Positions 19,263-28,485 of a stretch of DNA of 64,000 nt are shown here, one piece after another. Source of the stretch: Acidimicrobiia bacterium (lineage in GTDB: Bacteria; Actinomycetota; Acidimicrobiia; Acidimicrobiales; Bin134). The stretch is taken from contig JAJDYU010000057.1 in NCBI GenBank assembly GCA_022825005.1, forward strand, positions 84,460 through 148,459, in the 5' to 3' direction. A program made the translations under genes and the position numbers. Numbering within the stretch: position 1 is the first letter of the stretch; each line of letters begins with the position of its first letter. A model generated the notes under the pieces. The model saw nothing but the letters and a program-made list of their open reading frames with translations, was not told the DNA's origin and searched no databases.

Positions 19263-19844
19263 CTAGCCATCCTCGGGAGGCTCCTTGGACTGCTCTCCTT
19301 GATCTTGATCGTCGAAGTCCTCCACCAGGGTGAGCTCCACCTCGGGCTTGGGGAGCGCGGCGGCGGCGTTCACTATCCGGCGCCCCACCGCGCCGATGGG
19401 CCGCTCGGTCATCTTCTCCACCACCACCACAGCCTGCGATTCGCTGGGAACCATGCCCGTCCACACCAGATAGCCGGCTATGAAACCGCAAACGTGGTCG
19501 CCCAACCCCCGGCGATGCACCAGCAGCTTCTCGCCCTTGGCCAACAGCATCTGCAACTCGTTGAACAGAGGGCCGAGCCGGGTGGTGAAGTCCTCGTTGT
19601 CGGCGATCGGCCAGTGGCTCCAGGAGATGTTCTGCTCGCTGTAGTTGTGCAGGTTGTGGGTGGACGGGATCAACGACACCACCCGGGTGAATCCCTGCTG
19701 GCGGATCCAGTTGATCTCCTCGGTGCGCCGGACCCGGCGGTGGCTCTCCCCCCGCCCGCCGGGACGCTCGCAGATAGCCAAGCGGTCCTTCATGATCCAA
19801 AAGAAATTGCGGGGACAGATGCCCGCGGCCCACTTTCCCTTCAT
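19263..19844 (-). CDS. dual-specificity phosphatase-like protein lacking the catalytic cysteine
   Basis: A 193-residue protein with the layout of a small cysteine phosphatase: an N-terminal strand (KDRLAICERPGG), RVVSLIPSTHNLHNY near residue 55, an acid loop region near 78 (WSHWPIADNEDF), and a P-loop-like LLVHRRGLGDHVCGFIAGYLV near 107-127. In active enzymes this loop is H-C-x5-R; here Arg111 stands in the Cys position and no Arg follows at the expected spacing. It is therefore probably non-catalytic (a pseudophosphatase) or has another function. The C-terminus is acidic. It lies inside the folate operon between folP and folB, which is unusual. I do not know a named family for it. Confidence 0.65.
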   Translation of the reverse strand: MKGKWAAGICPRNFFWIMKDRLAICERPGGRGESHRRVRRTEEINWIRQQGFTRVVSLIPSTHNLHNYSEQNISWSHWPIADNEDFTTRLGPLFNELQMLLAKGEKLLVHRRGLGDHVCGFIAGYLVWTGMVPSESQAVVVVEKMTERPIGAVGRRIVNAAAALPKPEVELTLVEDFDDQDQGEQSKEPPEDG

Positions 19845-19875
19845 GCCGCTAATGCCCCCGCGGTACAGGCACCTG

Positions 19876-20673
19876 TCATGCCGCCACCACCTTCATGGCC
19901 TTAACGGTGGCGGCCACGTCGTGGGCCCGGATCACCGCCGCCCCCTGGGCGAAAGCCCAGGCCGCCGCGGCCAAAGACCCCTCAAGCCGGTCGTCGGTCG
20001 GGACCTCCTCCCCGGCACAACCGTCGCTTCGGGAATGGATTTCGCCGATGAACCGCTTGCGGCTAGCCCCAACCACCACCGGCGCCCCCCTAGCGGTGAG
20101 ATGTCGAAGGTTGGCCAGCAGATCCAGGTTGTGGGCGGTGGTCTTGCCGAAGCCGATCCCCGGGTCGATCCACACATCGGACACTCCGGCGGCTCGCGCC
20201 CGCTCGGCCGCCGCGGCCAGATAGTCGCCCACCTCGGCTACCACGTCACCGTATTGGGGGGCGATCTGCATGGTGGCCGGGGTGCCCTGGCGGTGGACGG
20301 CGATCCAGGTCACGTTCAGCTCGGCGGCCACCTCGGGCATGCTCGCCGACACGTCGTTGAGGATGTCGGCCCCCGCGGCCACCGCGGCCCGGGCCACCTC
20401 GGGCTTGGTGGTGTCGATGGAGACCCGCCCATGAGGGGCCAGTCCGGCCACCACGTCCACCACTCGGGCCAGCTCCTCTTCCACCGGCACCGGATCGGCC
20501 CCGGGGCGGGTGGACTCGCCGCCGACGTCCACCACGGCGGCGCCCTCATCGAACAGCTTGCGCCCTCGGGCCACCGCCGCCTCGGGCGAGGAGAACCGGG
20601 CCCCGTCGGAAAACGAGTCAGGCGTCACGTTGACGATGCCCATGACCATCGGCCCCGTTTTCAGCGTCTCCAC
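19876..20673 (-). CDS. folP: dihydropteroate synthase
   Basis: A 265-residue TIM-barrel enzyme that condenses hydroxymethyl-dihydropterin diphosphate with p-aminobenzoate; the sulfonamide target. Signature segments: MGIVNVTPDSFSDG at 11-24, DVGGESTRPGADPV near 49, SIDTTKPEVARAA near 84, WIDPGIGFGKTTAHNLDLL near 167 and VGASRKRFIGEI near 202. Length matches the family. It is followed by the phosphatase-like gene after 31 bp and preceded by folE after 60 bp, so the fol genes form one operon. Confidence 0.96.
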   Translation of the reverse strand: METLKTGPMVMGIVNVTPDSFSDGARFSSPEAAVARGRKLFDEGAAVVDVGGESTRPGADPVPVEEELARVVDVVAGLAPHGRVSIDTTKPEVARAAVAAGADILNDVSASMPEVAAELNVTWIAVHRQGTPATMQIAPQYGDVVAEVGDYLAAAAERARAAGVSDVWIDPGIGFGKTTAHNLDLLANLRHLTARGAPVVVGASRKRFIGEIHSRSDGCAGEEVPTDDRLEGSLAAAAWAFAQGAAVIRAHDVAATVKAMKVVAA

Positions 20674-20733
20674 GGCCTCAGAGTACCGCCGAATTTCAGA
20701 GCGCCACTATGCCAAGTGGCTCTGGAGCAGCGA

Positions 20734-21318
20734 TTAACGGTCGATAAACCGCATCGCCTCGGCTCGGGTAGCGATATCGGTCCTAAAGAGCCCTCTCACC
20801 GCGGAAGTCACCGTGTTGGCCCCCGGCTTTCGGATGCCCCGCATCGACATGCACAGGTGCTCCGCCTCCACCACAACCAGTACGCCCCGGGGGTCGAGAG
20901 CGTTCTCGATTGCGTCGGCGATCTGGGTGGTCAGCCTCTCCTGCACCTGAGGCATCCGGGAGTAGCCCTCCACCACCCGGGCCAGCTTGGACAGCCCGGT
21001 GATGCAGCCGTCCTTGTTGGGTATGTAGCCCACGTGGGCCTTGCCCAGAAACGGAATCAGATGGTGCTCGCACAGCGAGTACAGCGGGATGTCCCGAACC
21101 AAGATCATCTCATCGTGGTCGGCCTCAAACTGGCGGGTCAGGTGGGTGGCCGGGTCTTCGTGAAGCCCCCCGCAGATCTTGGCGTACATGCGGGCCACCC
21201 GCTCCGGGGTGTCCAACAGACCGTCTCGGTTCGGGTCTTCGCCGATGGCAGCCAGAATCTCTCGCACTGCGGCCTCAATCCGAGGCTGGTCCACCGCACC
21301 CTTCTTGTCGTCTCCCAT
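20734..21318 (-). CDS. folE: GTP cyclohydrolase I (type IA)
   Basis: A 194-residue enzyme opening GTP to 7,8-dihydroneopterin triphosphate, the first folate step. Zn ligands are visible in [11 protein letters not shown] (Cys and His) and [16 protein letters not shown] (Cys), and the [10 protein letters not shown] and [12 protein letters not shown] segments are canonical. ATG at 21318; a TACCGT box 8 nt upstream suggests a leaderless mRNA for the whole fol-pan-nad-coaX-lysS operon. The gene is divergent from the tandem CoA transferase, only 70 bp away. Confidence 0.96.
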   Translation of the reverse strand: MGDDKKGAVDQPRIEAAVREILAAIGEDPNRDGLLDTPERVARMYAKICGGLHEDPATHLTRQFEADHDEMILVRDIPLYSLCEHHLIPFLGKAHVGYIPNKDGCITGLSKLARVVEGYSRMPQVQERLTTQIADAIENALDPRGVLVVVEAEHLCMSMRGIRKPGANTVTSAVRGLFRTDIATRAEAMRFIDR

Positions 21319-21326
21319 CGGCCGCG

Positions 21327-21332
21327 ACGGTA
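21327..21332 (-). promoter_or_regulatory. -10 box of the folE operon
   Basis: TACCGT on the minus strand lies 8 nt before the folE ATG. It overlaps the first copy of the duplicated start region of the divergent CoA transferase gene, so the two promoters probably interfere. Confidence 0.45.
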
Positions 21333-21398
21333 GTCCGCTAGTGTCAAAAACTCATGGTTGGGCAGTAGTCCAGTAACCTCGCAAACTCATGGTTGGGC
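21331..21398 (+). repeat. imperfect 33-bp tandem duplication carrying a -10 box and a start codon
   Basis: Copies at 21331-21363 and 21366-21398 (period 35 bp) share the first six bases TAGTCC and the last 16, AAACTCATGGTTGGGC. Each has a TANNNT box 9 nt before its ATG: TAGTGT before ATG 21354 and TAACCT before ATG 21389. Reading from the first ATG gives only Met-Val-Gly-Gln before a stop; the second opens the real gene. So the promoter-plus-start unit was duplicated, leaving a dead upstream copy. Confidence 0.75.
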
Positions 21399-23824
21399 GG
21401 CCCGCGCTGGACGGAGTTCGGATAGTCGACCTGGGCTGGGGTATCGCCGGCGGCTACGCCACCAAGCTGCTGGCCGACGCCGGGGCCGAGGTGGTGAAGG
21501 TGGAGCTGCCCGACGGCGACCCGCTGCGGGACTATTCGGCCTCCTACGCCGCCGTCGACGGTTACGGTCCGCTGTTCCGGTTCCTCAACACCACCAAGCA
21601 GGGCGTGATGCTGGACTACCGAACCGCGGCGGGCCGCGACCGGCTGCTGGATCTGTATGCCACTGCCGACTTGGTGATGGAGCGGTCGGAGCCCGGCGAG
21701 CTGGTGGCACTGGGAGTGGGCTGGGAGGCGCTAGTCGAGCGGCGGCCCGACTCCACCATGGTGTCGGTGTCCAACTTCGGACGGGGCGGCCCGTGGAGCC
21801 AGCGCCCAGCCAACGAGTTCACGCTCATGGCCATCGCCGGTTCGACCTCCACCCGGGGCCAGCCGGGACGGATCCCATTCAACGCCGGAGGACGAATCGG
21901 CGAATGGATGGGCGGGGTGACCGCAGCCGTGGCGGCCACCGCCGCGCTGCGCCGGGCTCGCCGCACCGCAGTGGGCGACCATGTAGACCTCTCGCTGCTG
22001 GAGACCATCACCCCCACCTGCACCAACGTGCAGACCCTGTGGGGATCGTTCACCGGCGAGTACGACACCAAGGCATTGCTGGAGGTGCCCTCGGTGGAAC
22101 CCACCCGGGACGGCTACGTGGGGTTCTGCGTGTTCACCGGCCAGCAGTGGCAAGACTTCACCGTGCTGGTGGGCCACCCGGAGTGGGCCGACGATCCCCA
22201 ATTGGCCACCATGGGCGGGCGCATAGCCGCCGGTGAGTCCATCGCCGGGGCCATCCGGGAGTGGACCTCGGCTCGCACCACCGAGGAGGTGGTTCGCGAG
22301 GCCATCTTGTTGCGCATCCCCGTCGCCCCCATCGGCAACGGCGCCAACCTGGCCGAGTTCGACCAATTCGCCCAGCGTGAGGTGTACGTGACCCACCCCG
22401 GCGGCGGCTTCATCCAACCCCGGGTGCCCTACCGCAACCGCGCTCATCCGTCGGTCGCCTTTCGGCCCGCCCCCCGTCTGGGCCAGCACACCGGAAAGGT
22501 GCTGGAAGAGTTGACATCAAAAGATCGTCCCGTCGGCGCTATCCGACCGGTCGGCACCGACCCGATGGCGTCGCCTGATGCCCTGCCCCTTGACGGCGTG
22601 CGGGTGGTGGACATGACCGCCTTTTGGGCCGGTCCCTACGCCACCTTGGTGCTGGCCACCCTGGGGGCCGACGTGATCCACATCGAATCGGTGCAGCGCC
22701 CCGACGGGATGCGGTTCGGCTCGGCCCGCACCCCCGCCGACGACCAGTGGTGGGAGTTCGGCCCCACCTTCCAGCACGCCAACGTGGGCAAGCGATCGGT
22801 CACCCTGGATTTGACCCGTCCCGAGGGCATGGAACTGCTGCACCGGCTGATCGGCGTGTCCGACGCGCTGGTGGAGAACTTCTCCCCCCGGGTCATCGAC
22901 CAATTCGGGCTGGACTGGGACACGGTCAGCGGCCTGAACCCCCGGATGGTGATGGTGCGGATGCCGGCCTTCGGGCTCGATGGGCCGTGGCGAGACCGGG
23001 TGGGCTTCGCCCAGACCATGGAGCAGGTCAGCGGCATGTGCTGGCTCAGCGGCTACCCCGACACCGCTCCCCAGTTGGCCCGAGGCCCCTCCGACCCGCT
23101 GGCCGGCCTCCACGCCGCCTACGCGGTGATCTGTGGCCTGCACGCCCGGGAGCGCACCGGCAAGGGCAGCTTCGTGGAGGCCACCATGGTGGAGACCGCG
23201 CTCAACGCCGCCGCCGAGCAGGTGGTGGAGTACACCGCCACCGGCCATCTGATGCAGCGGGAGGCCAACTGTCATCCCAACGCTTGCCCCCAGGGCGTGT
23301 ACGCCTGTTCAGACGGTACCCACATCGCCTTGTCGGTGGAGACCGACCAGCACTGGCAGGGGCTGCTGGCTGCCGTACCCGAACTGGGGTTGGACCAGGT
23401 GTCGGCCTCGGGCGCATTGGCCGACCGCTACGCCGCCCGCCACCGCTTCGACGAGCTGATCGAGCCATGGTGCGCTGGCCTCCCGGCCGCCGATGTGGTT
23501 GAACGGCTCATCTCCTCCGGCGTGCCCGCCGCGGAGATGGTGATGAGCCGAGAAGGCGACCGCAACCCCCAGGTGAACGCCCGCGGCTTCTATGAGGCCG
23601 TCGAGCACCCGCTGGCCGGCACCCACCGCTTCCCTGCCATGCCGGTCCGCTTCGGCCGCCAGCCCGACCGCTGGTTCACCCGCCCCGCACCGATGCTCGG
23701 CGAGCACAATGCCGAGGTGTTGGGCGACCTGCTGGGAGTGGATGCCGACGAGCTGGCCCGCCTAGAAGACGCCCAGATCATTGGCACCCGCCCCGCTTTC
23801 GCGCCCCAAGCCCCTGCTGTGTGA
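21389..23824 (+). CDS. CaiB/BaiF (family III) CoA transferase, two fused domains
   Basis: An 811-residue tandem fusion of two family III CoA transferase units (about 1-385 and 395-800), each near the usual 380-400 residues. Family III enzymes move CoA between carboxylic acids through an aspartyl intermediate. The second unit starts DGVRVVDMTAFWAGPYAT and keeps the expected Asp in GPSDPLAGLHAAYA. In the first unit the matching place reads GGRIGEWMGGVTAA, with Glu instead of Asp, so this half may be inactive or altered. GKGSFVEATMVETALN and DHVDLSLLETITP are the equivalent later motifs. It precedes a 2-oxoacid ferredoxin oxidoreductase gene by 65 bp, suggesting acyl-CoA metabolism; the substrate is unknown. 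Confidence 0.88.
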   Translation: MVGRPALDGVRIVDLGWGIAGGYATKLLADAGAEVVKVELPDGDPLRDYSASYAAVDGYGPLFRFLNTTKQGVMLDYRTAAGRDRLLDLYATADLVMERSEPGELVALGVGWEALVERRPDSTMVSVSNFGRGGPWSQRPANEFTLMAIAGSTSTRGQPGRIPFNAGGRIGEWMGGVTAAVAATAALRRARRTAVGDHVDLSLLETITPTCTNVQTLWGSFTGEYDTKALLEVPSVEPTRDGYVGFCVFTGQQWQDFTVLVGHPEWADDPQLATMGGRIAAGESIAGAIREWTSARTTEEVVREAILLRIPVAPIGNGANLAEFDQFAQREVYVTHPGGGFIQPRVPYRNRAHPSVAFRPAPRLGQHTGKVLEELTSKDRPVGAIRPVGTDPMASPDALPLDGVRVVDMTAFWAGPYATLVLATLGADVIHIESVQRPDGMRFGSARTPADDQWWEFGPTFQHANVGKRSVTLDLTRPEGMELLHRLIGVSDALVENFSPRVIDQFGLDWDTVSGLNPRMVMVRMPAFGLDGPWRDRVGFAQTMEQVSGMCWLSGYPDTAPQLARGPSDPLAGLHAAYAVICGLHARERTGKGSFVEATMVETALNAAAEQVVEYTATGHLMQREANCHPNACPQGVYACSDGTHIALSVETDQHWQGLLAAVPELGLDQVSASGALADRYAARHRFDELIEPWCAGLPAADVVERLISSGVPAAEMVMSREGDRNPQVNARGFYEAVEHPLAGTHRFPAMPVRFGRQPDRWFTRPAPMLGEHNAEVLGDLLGVDADELARLEDAQIIGTRPAFAPQAPAV

Positions 23825-23874
23825 TGTTCAACTACATGTTCAAATCGCGCAACCCGACAGCCAAAACTTGCCCC

Positions 23875-23880
23875 TAGACT
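23875..23880 (+). promoter_or_regulatory. -10 box of the indolepyruvate oxidoreductase gene
   Basis: TAGACT precedes the ATG at 23890 by 9 nt, with no ribosome-binding site between them, consistent with a leaderless mRNA independent of the CoA transferase upstream. Confidence 0.45.
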
Positions 23881-23889
23881 GACCTCCAC

Positions 23890-26800
23890 ATGACCGCCAC
23901 CGAGTCGAACCGCGGCTACCGGCTCTCCGATCGCTTCACCAACGATCACGGAACGGTCTTCCTCACCGGGATTCAAGCCATGGCTCGGCTCCCGCTGGAG
24001 CAGCTCCGAGCCGACCGGGCGGCGGGGCTAAACACCGCGGCGTTCGCCGCCGGCTACCCCGGCTCCCCTCTGGGCGGGCTCGACTCGGCTCTGGAGCGAG
24101 CCGTAAGGGAATCGGGAGAAAGCCACATGGTGCTGCGGCCCTCGGTTAACGAGGAGTATGCGGCCACTGCGGTGATGGGCAGCCAGCTGGCCGCCTCCAG
24201 GCCCGACGCCCGCTACGACGGCGTTATCGGCATCTGGTACGGCAAAGCACCGGGCGTCGACCGGGCCTCCGACGCCATCCGCCATGCCATGTTTGCCGGG
24301 GCCGACCCCAAGGGAGGGGTGGTGATGCTGGCCGGCGACGACCCCAACGCCAAGTCGTCCACGTTGCCGTCCACCTCAGCCGGGGTGCTGGCCGACCTGC
24401 ACATCCCGGTGCTCTATCCCGGCGATCCCGCCGATGTGTTGGAGCTGGGCCGCCACGCCATCGCCATGAGCCGGGCCACCGGGCTGTGGGTGGGGATGAA
24501 GATCGTGGCCAACGTGGCCGACGGGTCGGCCGATGTCAGCCTCGACCCCGACCGGGTCAATCCGGTCATACCCCTGCACGAGGGCAAGCCCTACCAGCAC
24601 CGCCCCGACACCCGGCTGCTCACCCCCTACACGCTGGACTTTGAGCGCGAGATCGTGGAAGTCCGCACCAACCTGGCCCTTCAATACGCCGAGCTGAACC
24701 ACCTAAATCGTGTGGTGGTGGAATCGCCCAATGCCTGGATCGGGATAATCGCCTCGGGCATCACCTATTGGGAGGTGCGAGAGGCGCTGGCGGTGATCGG
24801 CCTGGAGAGCGACGAAGCGATATCCAGCGCCGGAATCCGCATGCTGCGCATGGGACTGCCCATCCCGTTCAACGCCTCAACAATCAGAGACTTCGCCGCT
24901 GGCTTGGAGGAGATCTTCGTCATCGAGGAGAAGACCCCCAATGTGGAATCACGGGTGAAAGACGCCCTGTACAACACCTCGCACCGGCCCCGCATCGTGG
25001 GCGAGTTCGACGAATTCGACCAACGCCTCATCAAGAGCCACGGCGCCCTGCACGCCGACGACCTGGTGGGTCCGCTGCGCAGCCGGCTGGGCCGGCTGGC
25101 CGATCGGCTGACCCCTGAGCCCCCGGCGCGAGAGCGCATCCCCCTGGCGGTGAACCGCACCCCGTATTTCTGTTCGGGCTGCCCCCACAACCGCAGCACG
25201 GTGACCGACCCCGGCACCGCAGTGGGCGCGGGCATCGGCTGTCACACCATGATCCTTTTGGGGGGCGAGGAGCGCTATGGCGACATCGCCGGGCTCACCT
25301 GCATGGGCAGCGAGGGCACTCAGTGGATTGGCATGGCCCCATTCGTGGAAACCCCCCATCTGATCCAGAACATGGGCGACGGCACTTTCTTCCACTCCGG
25401 GCAGCTGGCCATGACCGCGGCCATCGCCGCAGGAGTCAACATCACCTACAAGCTGCTGTGGAACGGGGCGGTGGCCATGACCGGAGGGCAGAACCCCACC
25501 GGAGGCATCCCCCTAAACCGGGTGTGCCGGTCGCTGCTGGCCCAAGGAGTGGTCCGAATCATCATCACCTCCGACGATCCGTCCCGTACCCGCCGCCTCG
25601 GGCTTCCCTCAGATGTGGATGTGAGAGACCGCGCCGAGCTGGCCGAAGTGCAGCAGGAACTGGCCGCGGTGGCCGGGGTGACCGTGCTCATCCACGACCA
25701 GCGGTGCGCAGCTGAACTGCGCCGAGACCGCAAGCGGGGCAAGATCAGCCCGCCCCGCACTCGGGTGGCCATCAACCACCGGGTGTGCGAGGGCTGCGGC
25801 CACTGCGCCGAGATCTCCAACTGCCTGTCGGTGCAGCCCTTCGACACCCCGTTCGGCCGCAAGACCACCATCGACCAGGACAGCTGCAACATTGACTTGT
25901 CGTGCCTGGAGGGCGATTGCCCCGCGTTCATCACCATCACCAAACCCAAGCGCTCCCGCGGCAGCCGTGCCTCGATCCCATACCAATTGCCGGAACCGCC
26001 CACCCCCATCCCTGCGCCGCCGGAGACTCCCAACGCCGACGTGAGCATCCACATCACCGGCATCGGCGGAACCGGGGTGGTGACCACTGGCCAGCTCATC
26101 TGCACTGCGGCCATGCTCGACGGTTCCAATGTTCAGGGGCTCGACCAAATCGGCCTGTCCCAGAAGGCTGGCCCGGTGGTCAGCGATCTGCGGATTACCC
26201 GAAACGGCCGCTCGGGCAGCAACCGGCTGGGCGACCGCCAGGCCGACCTGCTGCTGGCCTTCGACCTGCTGGTGGCCGCTTCGGCCACCGGCCTAGACGC
26301 AGCCGACCCGGCCCGCACCTCGGTGGTGGGATCGCTCGACGTGGTGCCCCCCGGCGCCAAGACCGCCCACCCCGAGATCGACATGCCCACTGCCGAAGAG
26401 CTGCTGGAGCGGGTGCGGGCCGAAACCCGGCCCGACGCTCACTTCTGGGCCAGCGCATCCGACTTGGCCCAAGTGCTGGTGGGCGATGCGGTGGGGGCCA
26501 ACGTGTTCGTGGTGGGCATGGCCACCCAGACCGGACTGCTGCCGGTGTCGGCCGAGGCGCTGGAAACCGCCATCGAGCTCAACGGGGTAGCCGTAGAGCT
26601 GAACACCGCCGCATTCAGATGGGGCCGCTGGTGGGTAGCCGACCAGGCGATGGTGGAGACCACCGCGGCGGGGTGGCCGACGCCGGTGCCCGACGACGCT
26701 CGGGCGCTGGAGTACGACCACGCCACCGTGCTGGGCCCCAAGCTGAGCGGCCGAATCGAGGAGCTGTCGGAAGGCGACGCCGTTTTGGCCGCCGCCCTGG

Positions 26801-27387
26801 AGCTGTTCGCCGCCGAGTTGGTGCGCTTCCAGAACCGGGCCTTGGCCGACCGCTATCTCGACGGGGTAGCCGAATTCGCCGCCGTTGAGCGCCGGGTGAA
26901 CCCCGGCTCGGCTGCGCTTACTGCGGCGGTGGCCGCGGGCCTGTTCAAGCTCATGGCCTACAAAGACGAGTACGAAGTGGCCCGCCTGATGCTCGACCCC
27001 GACGGCCATGCCCCGGCCATGGCCGTTGCTGAGCCCGGCGACCGGATGGCCTGGCGGCTGCACCCGCCCACCCTGCGGGCTATGGGCCGCAAGAAGAAGA
27101 TCGCCCTGTCGACCGCACGCTGGCGTCCGCTCATGGCCCTATTGGCCAAGGGCAAGCGCCTCCGGGGCACCCCCTTCGACCCCTTCGGCCGGGCCGAAGT
27201 CCGCCGAGAGGAACGCCGCCTGCCCGCCGAGTACCTAACCGCCCTCCGCCAAGCAGTCGACGGCGCCGCTGCCCCCGAAGACCTGCAAGCCGCTCAAGCC
27301 ATAGCCGAGGCCGCCGACTTGGTCCGCGGCTACGAGCACATCAAGCTCGCCAACATTGCCAAATTCCGAGACCGGCTCTCTCCATAA
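23890..27387 (+). CDS. indolepyruvate ferredoxin oxidoreductase family protein (fused alpha-beta)
   Basis: An 1165-residue fused 2-oxoacid:ferredoxin oxidoreductase that would oxidatively decarboxylate aryl or branched 2-oxo acids to acyl-CoA, passing electrons to ferredoxin. Order: N-terminal pyruvate-binding-like domain (AAGYPGSPLGGLDSAL near 52), TPP domain near 425-600 (FCSGCPHNRST, GIGCHTMI, MGSEGTQWIGMAPF), a cysteine-rich Fe-S segment near 637-680 (CEGCGHCAEISNC, CNIDLSCLEGDCPAF), the gamma-type domain beginning ITGIGGTGVVTTGQLIC near 720, and a C-terminal domain of unknown function. Length agrees with fused actinobacterial and proteobacterial homologues. Indolepyruvate is the usual annotation, but 4-hydroxyphenylpyruvate or others are possible. 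Confidence 0.9.
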   Translation: MTATESNRGYRLSDRFTNDHGTVFLTGIQAMARLPLEQLRADRAAGLNTAAFAAGYPGSPLGGLDSALERAVRESGESHMVLRPSVNEEYAATAVMGSQLAASRPDARYDGVIGIWYGKAPGVDRASDAIRHAMFAGADPKGGVVMLAGDDPNAKSSTLPSTSAGVLADLHIPVLYPGDPADVLELGRHAIAMSRATGLWVGMKIVANVADGSADVSLDPDRVNPVIPLHEGKPYQHRPDTRLLTPYTLDFEREIVEVRTNLALQYAELNHLNRVVVESPNAWIGIIASGITYWEVREALAVIGLESDEAISSAGIRMLRMGLPIPFNASTIRDFAAGLEEIFVIEEKTPNVESRVKDALYNTSHRPRIVGEFDEFDQRLIKSHGALHADDLVGPLRSRLGRLADRLTPEPPARERIPLAVNRTPYFCSGCPHNRSTVTDPGTAVGAGIGCHTMILLGGEERYGDIAGLTCMGSEGTQWIGMAPFVETPHLIQNMGDGTFFHSGQLAMTAAIAAGVNITYKLLWNGAVAMTGGQNPTGGIPLNRVCRSLLAQGVVRIIITSDDPSRTRRLGLPSDVDVRDRAELAEVQQELAAVAGVTVLIHDQRCAAELRRDRKRGKISPPRTRVAINHRVCEGCGHCAEISNCLSVQPFDTPFGRKTTIDQDSCNIDLSCLEGDCPAFITITKPKRSRGSRASIPYQLPEPPTPIPAPPETPNADVSIHITGIGGTGVVTTGQLICTAAMLDGSNVQGLDQIGLSQKAGPVVSDLRITRNGRSGSNRLGDRQADLLLAFDLLVAASATGLDAADPARTSVVGSLDVVPPGAKTAHPEIDMPTAEELLERVRAETRPDAHFWASASDLAQVLVGDAVGANVFVVGMATQTGLLPVSAEALETAIELNGVAVELNTAAFRWGRWWVADQAMVETTAAGWPTPVPDDARALEYDHATVLGPKLSGRIEELSEGDAVLAAALELFAAELVRFQNRALADRYLDGVAEFAAVERRVNPGSAALTAAVAAGLFKLMAYKDEYEVARLMLDPDGHAPAMAVAEPGDRMAWRLHPPTLRAMGRKKKIALSTARWRPLMALLAKGKRLRGTPFDPFGRAEVRREERRLPAEYLTALRQAVDGAAAPEDLQAAQAIAEAADLVRGYEHIKLANIAKFRDRLSP

Positions 27388-27408
27388 CCGGGGATCTCCC
27401 CCGCATCG

Positions 27409-28485
27409 CTAGAGGTTGGCTTGTCGGGGGTCCCAAATCTCGCGGGCCTTCTCTCCCACTCGGTTGAGGGCGAAAACGGTCAAGAACATGGCGATGCCGG
27501 GCGCGAAAACAAGGTGGGGGTGGCGGTCGAAGTCGTCTTGTCCGGCCGCGATCATGTTGCCCCAGGTGGGATCGGGTCTCTGGATGCCCAAGCCCAGGAA
27601 GCTCAGCGAGGCCTCGGCCACGATCAATACCGCAATGATGATGAAGGCGTAGCTGAAGATGGGCAGGGCCACGTTGGGCACCAGTTCCTTGAATATGATC
27701 CTTCGTCGGCTGGCCCCCATGGCCTGGGAGGCCAGCACGAACTCTCGCTCGGCGAACACCATGGTGTTGACCCGGGCCAGGCGGATATAGGTGGGAATGC
27801 CTAGCACGGCTAGGGCAATGGCCATATTCCGCGGCGTGCGGTCCATCACGCTGGCCAGCGCCAACAGCAAAATCAGCGGGGGGAAGGCAAGCAGCGAATC
27901 GGTGAGAATGCCGATTCCCGTGTCGAGCCGGCCTCGGAAGAAGCCAGCCACAACTCCGATGGTGCCGCCCACCAATATGCCGATCGCCACAGCCAGCACA
28001 CTGACCTGCAACGACACCCGAGCCCCATAGACGATGCCCCCAAGAATGTCCAAGGCCTGACGGTCGGTCCCCAGCGGGTTGGCCGAGAACAAGTCGGGAC
28101 GCTTCAGAATCGGAGTGCCCTCGAATATCGTGACCGAGGCGTCTCGGGACTCAGTAAATGGCAGAAAGTCGGCAAAAGCGGCCGACAGTCCGATGAGGGC
28201 CACCCAGATAACTGACAGCCACAAGCCGGTCTCGAATAGTGGACCCCGAAACAGCTTGCCCGCGTTGTCGAGAGCCATGAACAACAAGGCCAGTCCACCG
28301 ACGGTGAGCAACACCCGGTATCCGGCATGCACATCGGTGAGCACCATCAAGCCAACAATGACGGCGGCCGTCCCGCCTACCAGTCCGACCGCCAATCGAA
28401 TCAGTCGCTGGGCGTGGCTCAACGGGTCAATGGCCGTCCCGGCCACATAGCCGGTATCGGGCACTAGTGCGGTGTCAACGGCCAC
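27409..28485 (-). CDS. peptide-type ABC transporter permease (OppC/DppC family)
   Basis: A 358-residue inner-membrane permease with about six membrane segments, of the OppC/DppC type that imports di- or oligopeptides or nickel. The EAA-loop motif appears as VLASQAMGASRRRIIFKELVPNVALPIF near residue 245, and the C-terminal SFLGLGIQRPDPTWGNMI is characteristic. GTG at 28485 is chosen, with CGAGG upstream and an 11-bp overlap with the OppB-like gene; the open frame to 28521 would give a 47-bp overlap. The gene is the last of the SBP-OppB-OppC set and no OppD/OppF ATPase genes follow; the next gene is on the opposite strand. Confidence 0.9.
   Translation of the reverse strand: MAVDTALVPDTGYVAGTAIDPLSHAQRLIRLAVGLVGGTAAVIVGLMVLTDVHAGYRVLLTVGGLALLFMALDNAGKLFRGPLFETGLWLSVIWVALIGLSAAFADFLPFTESRDASVTIFEGTPILKRPDLFSANPLGTDRQALDILGGIVYGARVSLQVSVLAVAIGILVGGTIGVVAGFFRGRLDTGIGILTDSLLAFPPLILLLALASVMDRTPRNMAIALAVLGIPTYIRLARVNTMVFAEREFVLASQAMGASRRRIIFKELVPNVALPIFSYAFIIIAVLIVAEASLSFLGLGIQRPDPTWGNMIAAGQDDFDRHPHLVFAPGIAMFLTVFALNRVGEKAREIWDPRQANL

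Noticed and set aside
18865..19833. Open frame joining folK to 320 upstream codons
   Set aside because: The extra part overlaps folB and the phosphatase-like gene in another frame; folK is complete from 18864.
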